Source: Bacteroidales bacterium (GTDB taxonomy: Bacteria; Bacteroidota; Bacteroidia; Bacteroidales; B39-G9). Taken from it: a DNA stretch of 9,154 bases. Both the position numbers and the translations under genes were made by a program. A model generated the notes under the pieces. That model was given only the letters and a program-made list of their open reading frames with translations. It did no database searches and was not told the origin of the DNA. The stretch's first letter is position 1. Each line of letters starts with the position of its first letter. The stretch covers positions 1 through 9,154 of the forward strand of contig JAGLDO010000042.1 of assembly GCA_023145555.1 (NCBI GenBank), read 5' to 3'. This document shows positions 5,811 to 9,154 of this stretch, piece by piece.

Positions 5811-8180
5811 ATGGCTAAAAGAATTTTTACACTATTGTTGATAGTTTTATTGTTTTCTTGTCAGAACAATAATAAGTTGATTTTTCCTCTTGAATCAAAA
5901 ATTTTTGGGCTTGCAACACCAATTTATCTTAATCAGAATAAGACGATTGTTCATTTGTCTGATTTTTTTATTAATGTTTCAGAAATTGATTCAATTAAGA
6001 CTGATAGTAACTTATTTGTAAATCTGTCTTCTGACAAACAACTTTTAACTCTTGAAATAAAAAATAATAGTTTGCCTCAACTTTCTTGTCTTAAAATTTG
6101 GTCAGAAGGATTTAGATATGATATTCTTGTAAAAAAATCGCGAAAGATAAATTACAAAATTCATTTTGATGCTAAGGAAAAAAAATATTCTAAAGTTCAA
6201 ATTACTGGAGACATAAATGGTTGGAATCCTAAAGTGACTGATTTAAAGAATAATAATGGTATTTGGGAAAAGGAAATTATTTTAAATCCGGGTAAATATA
6301 GTTATCAAATTGTTTTAGACGATAAATGGATGCTCGACCCTAATAATAAAGATTCTGTTGAAAATAACCAAGGTGGTTTCAATTCGGTTATGAAAGTAGG
6401 TAATTTTAATCCCGAACTTAGTCCCGAATTATATACTAATAATTACAATGATAATGAGATTAATCTAACCTGTAACTCCAAAATTAGTAAGTTTTACGCA
6501 TTTTGGCAAAATTATGAATTAACAGATAAATTTATTGAAACAGACAACAATTCAATTAGAATTAAAATACCTAAAGAAGCGAAAAAAATTAAACGTTCAT
6601 TCATTCGTGCATGGGCATATAACGAACATGGAGTTTCTAATGATATTTTGATTCCTCTTGATTATGGTAAAGTTATAAATAATTCTAAAGAGATTATCAG
6701 GAGTGATAAGCAGGCATTAGTTATGTATTTTTTAATGGTTGATCGTTTCAATAATGGTGATAAAAATAATGACCATCCTATAAATGACCCTGATGTTTTA
6801 CCAAAAGCAAATTATTTTGGAGGTGATATTGCCGGTGTTTTACAAAAAATTAAACAAGGTTATTTTGCAGACTTAGGAGTAAACACAATTTGGATATCAC
6901 CAATTGCGCAAAACCCTCTTGGAGCATATGGCGAATATCCAAATCCACACACAAAATTTTCAGGCTATCATGGTTATTGGCCAATTTCTTCTTCAAAGGT
7001 TGACTTCAGATTTGGTACAAGCGACGAAGTTAAAAATTTTGTTAACGTAGCTCATCAAAACAATTTTAATGTTTTTTTAGATTATGTTTCAAATCATGTT
7101 CATCAAAATCATCCTTTATATAAGCAACATCCTGATTGGGCTACTTCAATGTATTTACCCGATGGGACAAGAAATCTTGAGAAGTGGGATGAATACCGCT
7201 TAACAACTTGGTTCGATACTTTTTTGCCTACAATAGATTTCTCAAAACCTGAAGTTGTCGATTTAATGACTGATTCTGCTGTTTATTGGATTAAGACTTT
7301 CGATTTTGACGGATTTCGCCACGATGCAACTAAGCATATTCCTGAAGTCTTCTGGCGTACTTTAACTAAAAAGCTTAAGCAGCAAATACCTTCAAACAGA
7401 ATTTTATATCAAATTGGAGAAACTTATGGTAACAGAGATTTAATAGGAAGTTATGTAAACTCCGGAGAGTTAGATGCGCAGTTTGATTTTAATGTTTACG
7501 ACGATGCTGTTGCTGTTTTTGCTAAAGACGATCAGTCATTTTTACGATTAAAAAATTCAATACTTCAAAGTTTTTTATACTATGGTTATCATAATTTAAT
7601 GGGATATATTACAGGAAATCAAGACCGAGGTAGGTTTATTTCTTATGCTAGTGGTGATTTATTATTTAATGAGGATGCAAAAAAAGCCGGATGGACTCGT
7701 GATATTGAAGTTACAAACCCTGTTGGTTATAAGAAACTTACTTCTTTAATTGCTTTTAATATGACAATACCCGGAGTACCGGTTATTTATTATGGCGATG
7801 AAATTGGAATGCCGGGAGGGAACGACCCTGACAACAGAAGAATGATGCGTTTCAATAATTTAAAACCCGAAGAAGCAAAGGTGAAAGAAATTACTAAAAA
7901 ATTAATTCATTTACGACGAAATAATTTATCACTTATTTATGGAGATACTAAAATTCTGGAAACTTCTGATAAGGCTTTTGTTTATTCTAGAACCTATTTT
8001 AATAAAATAGCTGTCATAGTTTTTAATAAAGATAATATTGAAAAAGATATTTCGTTTAATATACCTGAACAGTTTAAAAATACTAATTTAAAGTCAAATT
8101 TTAATTCGGATTTTAGTCTTGAGAAAAATAAAATAAATATTAAATTGCAATCTAATTCGTTTGAAATACTAACTAATTAG
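5811..8180 (+). CDS. GH13 alpha-amylase-family lipoprotein with N-terminal CBM48-like domain
   Basis: This 789-residue enzyme should hydrolyse alpha-1,4-glucans (starch, glycogen, maltodextrin or cyclodextrin). Residues 1-17 form a lipoprotein signal peptide with LFSC and lipidation at Cys17. Residues 25-110 look like a divergent Ig-like N-domain of the cyclomaltodextrinase type. About 114-197 is a CBM48/AMPK-type domain (ITGDINGWNP at 131-140, then the GKYSYQIVLDDKW segment). About 215-285 is a further beta-rich segment ending in SNDILIPLD. The GH13 barrel starts near 300 (YFLMVDRFNNGD). Region I is LDYVSNHV (423-430), region II GFRHD with nucleophile Asp505 and Arg503, region III has general acid Glu537 in IGET, and region IV reads GNQD (602-605) where NHD is usual. 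GGNDPDNRR (669-677) resembles neopullulanase/cyclomaltodextrinase sequences. The residues after Cys17 (QNNNK) lack the acidic surface-export signal, so a periplasm-facing lipoprotein is somewhat favoured. Another GH13 lipoprotein gene follows after 202 bp. Confidence 0.92.
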   Translation: MAKRIFTLLLIVLLFSCQNNNKLIFPLESKIFGLATPIYLNQNKTIVHLSDFFINVSEIDSIKTDSNLFVNLSSDKQLLTLEIKNNSLPQLSCLKIWSEGFRYDILVKKSRKINYKIHFDAKEKKYSKVQITGDINGWNPKVTDLKNNNGIWEKEIILNPGKYSYQIVLDDKWMLDPNNKDSVENNQGGFNSVMKVGNFNPELSPELYTNNYNDNEINLTCNSKISKFYAFWQNYELTDKFIETDNNSIRIKIPKEAKKIKRSFIRAWAYNEHGVSNDILIPLDYGKVINNSKEIIRSDKQALVMYFLMVDRFNNGDKNNDHPINDPDVLPKANYFGGDIAGVLQKIKQGYFADLGVNTIWISPIAQNPLGAYGEYPNPHTKFSGYHGYWPISSSKVDFRFGTSDEVKNFVNVAHQNNFNVFLDYVSNHVHQNHPLYKQHPDWATSMYLPDGTRNLEKWDEYRLTTWFDTFLPTIDFSKPEVVDLMTDSAVYWIKTFDFDGFRHDATKHIPEVFWRTLTKKLKQQIPSNRILYQIGETYGNRDLIGSYVNSGELDAQFDFNVYDDAVAVFAKDDQSFLRLKNSILQSFLYYGYHNLMGYITGNQDRGRFISYASGDLLFNEDAKKAGWTRDIEVTNPVGYKKLTSLIAFNMTIPGVPVIYYGDEIGMPGGNDPDNRRMMRFNNLKPEEAKVKEITKKLIHLRRNNLSLIYGDTKILETSDKAFVYSRTYFNKIAVIVFNKDNIEKDISFNIPEQFKNTNLKSNFNSDFSLEKNKINIKLQSNSFEILTN

Positions 8181-8189
8181 TGCCGGCAC
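8180..8189. repeat. GC-rich 10-bp palindrome at the GH13 stop codon
   Basis: GTGCCGGCAC is a perfect palindrome whose first base is the last base of the TAG stop. It is the most GC-rich short stretch in an otherwise AT-rich neighbourhood. There is no U-tract straight after it, so it is not a standard intrinsic terminator. It may mark the left edge of the repeat cluster that runs to 8340. Confidence 0.5.
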
Positions 8190-8216
8190 GAAAACCCGTA
8201 AAATTTTAGTTGTGCT

Positions 8217-8242
8217 GTCATTTCGAACGAAGTGAGAAATCT
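8217..8242 (+). repeat. REP-like element, third copy (ATTTC/GAAAT stem variant)
   Basis: The sequence begins GTCATTTCGAACGAAGTGAG and ends AAATCT. It is related to the two copies at 279-303 and 328-354. The core CGAACGAAGTGA is shared with the 328-354 copy read on the minus strand. The stem is ATTTC (8220-8224) with GAAAT (8236-8240), in place of ATTGC/GCAAT. The paired G-C to T-A change keeps the hairpin, which suggests that the fold is what is maintained. It lies between two co-oriented GH13 genes, 37 bp after the stop of the first. Confidence 0.8.
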
Positions 8243-8262
8243 CAGTCAACTTATATACGTTC

Positions 8263-8340
8263 GCTCTTTCGGATTTAAAATCCGAAAATTCTGTGTTGTT
8301 TTCATTTATTTATACTTTCGGATTACAAATCCGAAAGAGC
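8263..8340. repeat. 78-bp nested palindromic element
   Basis: The ends GCTCTTTCGGATT (8263-8275) and AATCCGAAAGAGC (8328-8340) are perfect 13-bp inverted repeats. Each end also folds on itself: TTTCGGATTT (8267-8276) with AAATCCGAAA (8278-8287) around one base, and CTTTCGGATT (8315-8324) with AATCCGAAAG (8328-8337) around ACA. Four copies of the GGATT/AATCC motif can therefore pair as two hairpins or one long stem. No coding sequence lies inside. It could be a miniature mobile element, a bidirectional terminator or an mRNA-processing site between the two GH13 genes. The open frame that crosses it has no protein-like features. Confidence 0.85.
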
Positions 8341-8382
8341 AGCATACTTTTTTAAGTTTAATATCAAAATTAAAATATAATT

Positions 8383-9154
8383 ATGAAAATCATCAAAAAA
8401 TTATTTTTAGTATTAATTGCAGTAGCAATTGTTTCGTGTGTAAACAACAATAAAAAAAAGTCGTCGAGTGTTAAACATCCTGATTGGACAAAAAATAAAA
8501 ATATTTACGAAGTAAATATACGTCAATATACTGATGAGGGTGATTTCAAAAGTTTTGAGAAACATTTGCCGCGATTAAAACAAATGGGTGTTGATATTCT
8601 TTGGATAATGCCTGTTCAGCCTATTGGTGAAAAAAACAAGAAAGGTTCTTTGGGAAGCTATTATTCAATAAAAGATTATTTAGCAGTGAATCCTGAATTT
8701 GGAACAATGGATGATTTTAAGCACATAGTAGATAAAGCTCATGAGTTAAAAATGTATGTTATTCTTGATTGGGTTGCAAATCACACTTCATGGGACAATA
8801 ATTTAATTACCGAGCATCCTGAATGGTACACTCACGATTCTTTAGGGAATATTGTTTCTCCTGTTGAAGATTGGACAGATGTAGCTGATTTGAATTATTA
8901 TAATAATGAATTGAGAACTTACATGATTAATGCCTTAGAATTTTGGGTTAAGCAAACTGATATTGATGGTTTTAGATGTGATGTTGCAGGCATGGTACCA
9001 ACTGATTTTTGGAATGATGCAAGGGAAAAATTAGATAAAATTAAACCTGTTTTTATGCTTGCAGAATGGGAATCGCCTGAGCTTCAAAAACATGCTTTTG
9101 ATATGACCTATAGCTGGGCACTTAATGGATTGATGAACGATATTGCGAAAAAAA
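8383..9154 (+). CDS. Second GH13 alpha-amylase-family lipoprotein (3' end beyond the window)
   Basis: The frame starts at ATG 8383 and stays open to the edge, giving 257 complete residues. Residues 1-19 are a lipoprotein signal peptide ending in AIVSC, with Cys19 as lipidation site; VNNNKKKSSS follows, again without an acidic export motif. The GH13 barrel begins almost at once (IYEVNIRQYT at 41-50), so there are no N-terminal beta domains, unlike the upstream enzyme. Visible motifs are LGSYYSIKDY (90-99), region I ILDWVANHT (127-135), region II DGFRCD with Arg198 and nucleophile Asp200, and region III MLAEWE with general acid Glu228. Region IV and the C-terminal domain are outside the window. 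It is likely an alpha-amylase acting on malto-oligosaccharides. The 202-bp repeat-filled gap makes read-through from the first GH13 gene uncertain. TACTTTTT (8345-8352) is a one-mismatch -7 box that could give it its own promoter. Confidence 0.92.
   Translation, partial: MKIIKKLFLVLIAVAIVSCVNNNKKKSSSVKHPDWTKNKNIYEVNIRQYTDEGDFKSFEKHLPRLKQMGVDILWIMPVQPIGEKNKKGSLGSYYSIKDYLAVNPEFGTMDDFKHIVDKAHELKMYVILDWVANHTSWDNNLITEHPEWYTHDSLGNIVSPVEDWTDVADLNYYNNELRTYMINALEFWVKQTDIDGFRCDVAGMVPTDFWNDAREKLDKIKPVFMLAEWESPELQKHAFDMTYSWALNGLMNDIAKK

Noticed and set aside
8232..8453. Plus-strand open frame of 73 codons between the GH13 genes
   Set aside because: It is built from the REP-like and palindromic repeats and overlaps the signal peptide of the second GH13 gene in another frame.

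Overview
The window is AT-rich throughout and reads as chromosomal DNA of a low-GC member of the Bacteroidota, possibly Bacteroidales. The support is a recognisable TAnnTTTG promoter box, start regions without Shine-Dalgarno sequences, lipoprotein signal peptides ending in FSC or VSC, and proteins that resemble Bacteroidota families (an MsbA-like exporter, a 'SPFHGFSVEFAEHR' DUF58 protein, a GH13 lipoprotein with N-terminal beta domains). The assignment rests on recalled family patterns, not on a search.

Layout from left to right. (1) The first 183 bases hold the 5' end of a minus-strand gene for an exported NfeD/ClpP-class protease-like protein. (2) A repeat-rich gap follows, with six 9-bp tandem units and a 130-bp inverted pair of REP-like elements. 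(3) mqnA (chorismate dehydratase, futalosine route to menaquinone) is on the minus strand with a forced TTG start. (4) An AT-rich 390-bp divergent intergenic region carries a perfect -7 promoter box for purB. (5) purB (adenylosuccinate lyase) and an MsbA-like ABC exporter are on the plus strand, 33 bp apart, and probably share a transcript. (6) A DUF58/von Willebrand A-like protein is on the minus strand, convergent with the exporter; its start is placed at an internal TTG that removes a doubtful 30-residue extension. (7) Two lipoproteins of glycoside hydrolase family 13 follow on the plus strand. The first is complete (789 residues), with beta-sandwich domains ahead of the barrel. The second runs off the right edge. 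About 200 bp of palindromic repeats separate them.

The genes do not form one pathway. mqnA, purB and the exporter are housekeeping genes for quinone synthesis, purine synthesis and membrane lipid or drug export. The two GH13 lipoproteins look like part of an alpha-glucan (starch, glycogen or maltodextrin) degradation locus that continues to the right.

I see no defence system, CRISPR array, prophage, transposase, rRNA or tRNA, and no clear new system. The points most worth a second look are the REP-like elements with a compensatory stem change between copies, the nested palindromic element between the GH13 genes, the His-to-Gln change in conserved region IV of the first GH13 enzyme, and three genes whose starts appear to be TTG.
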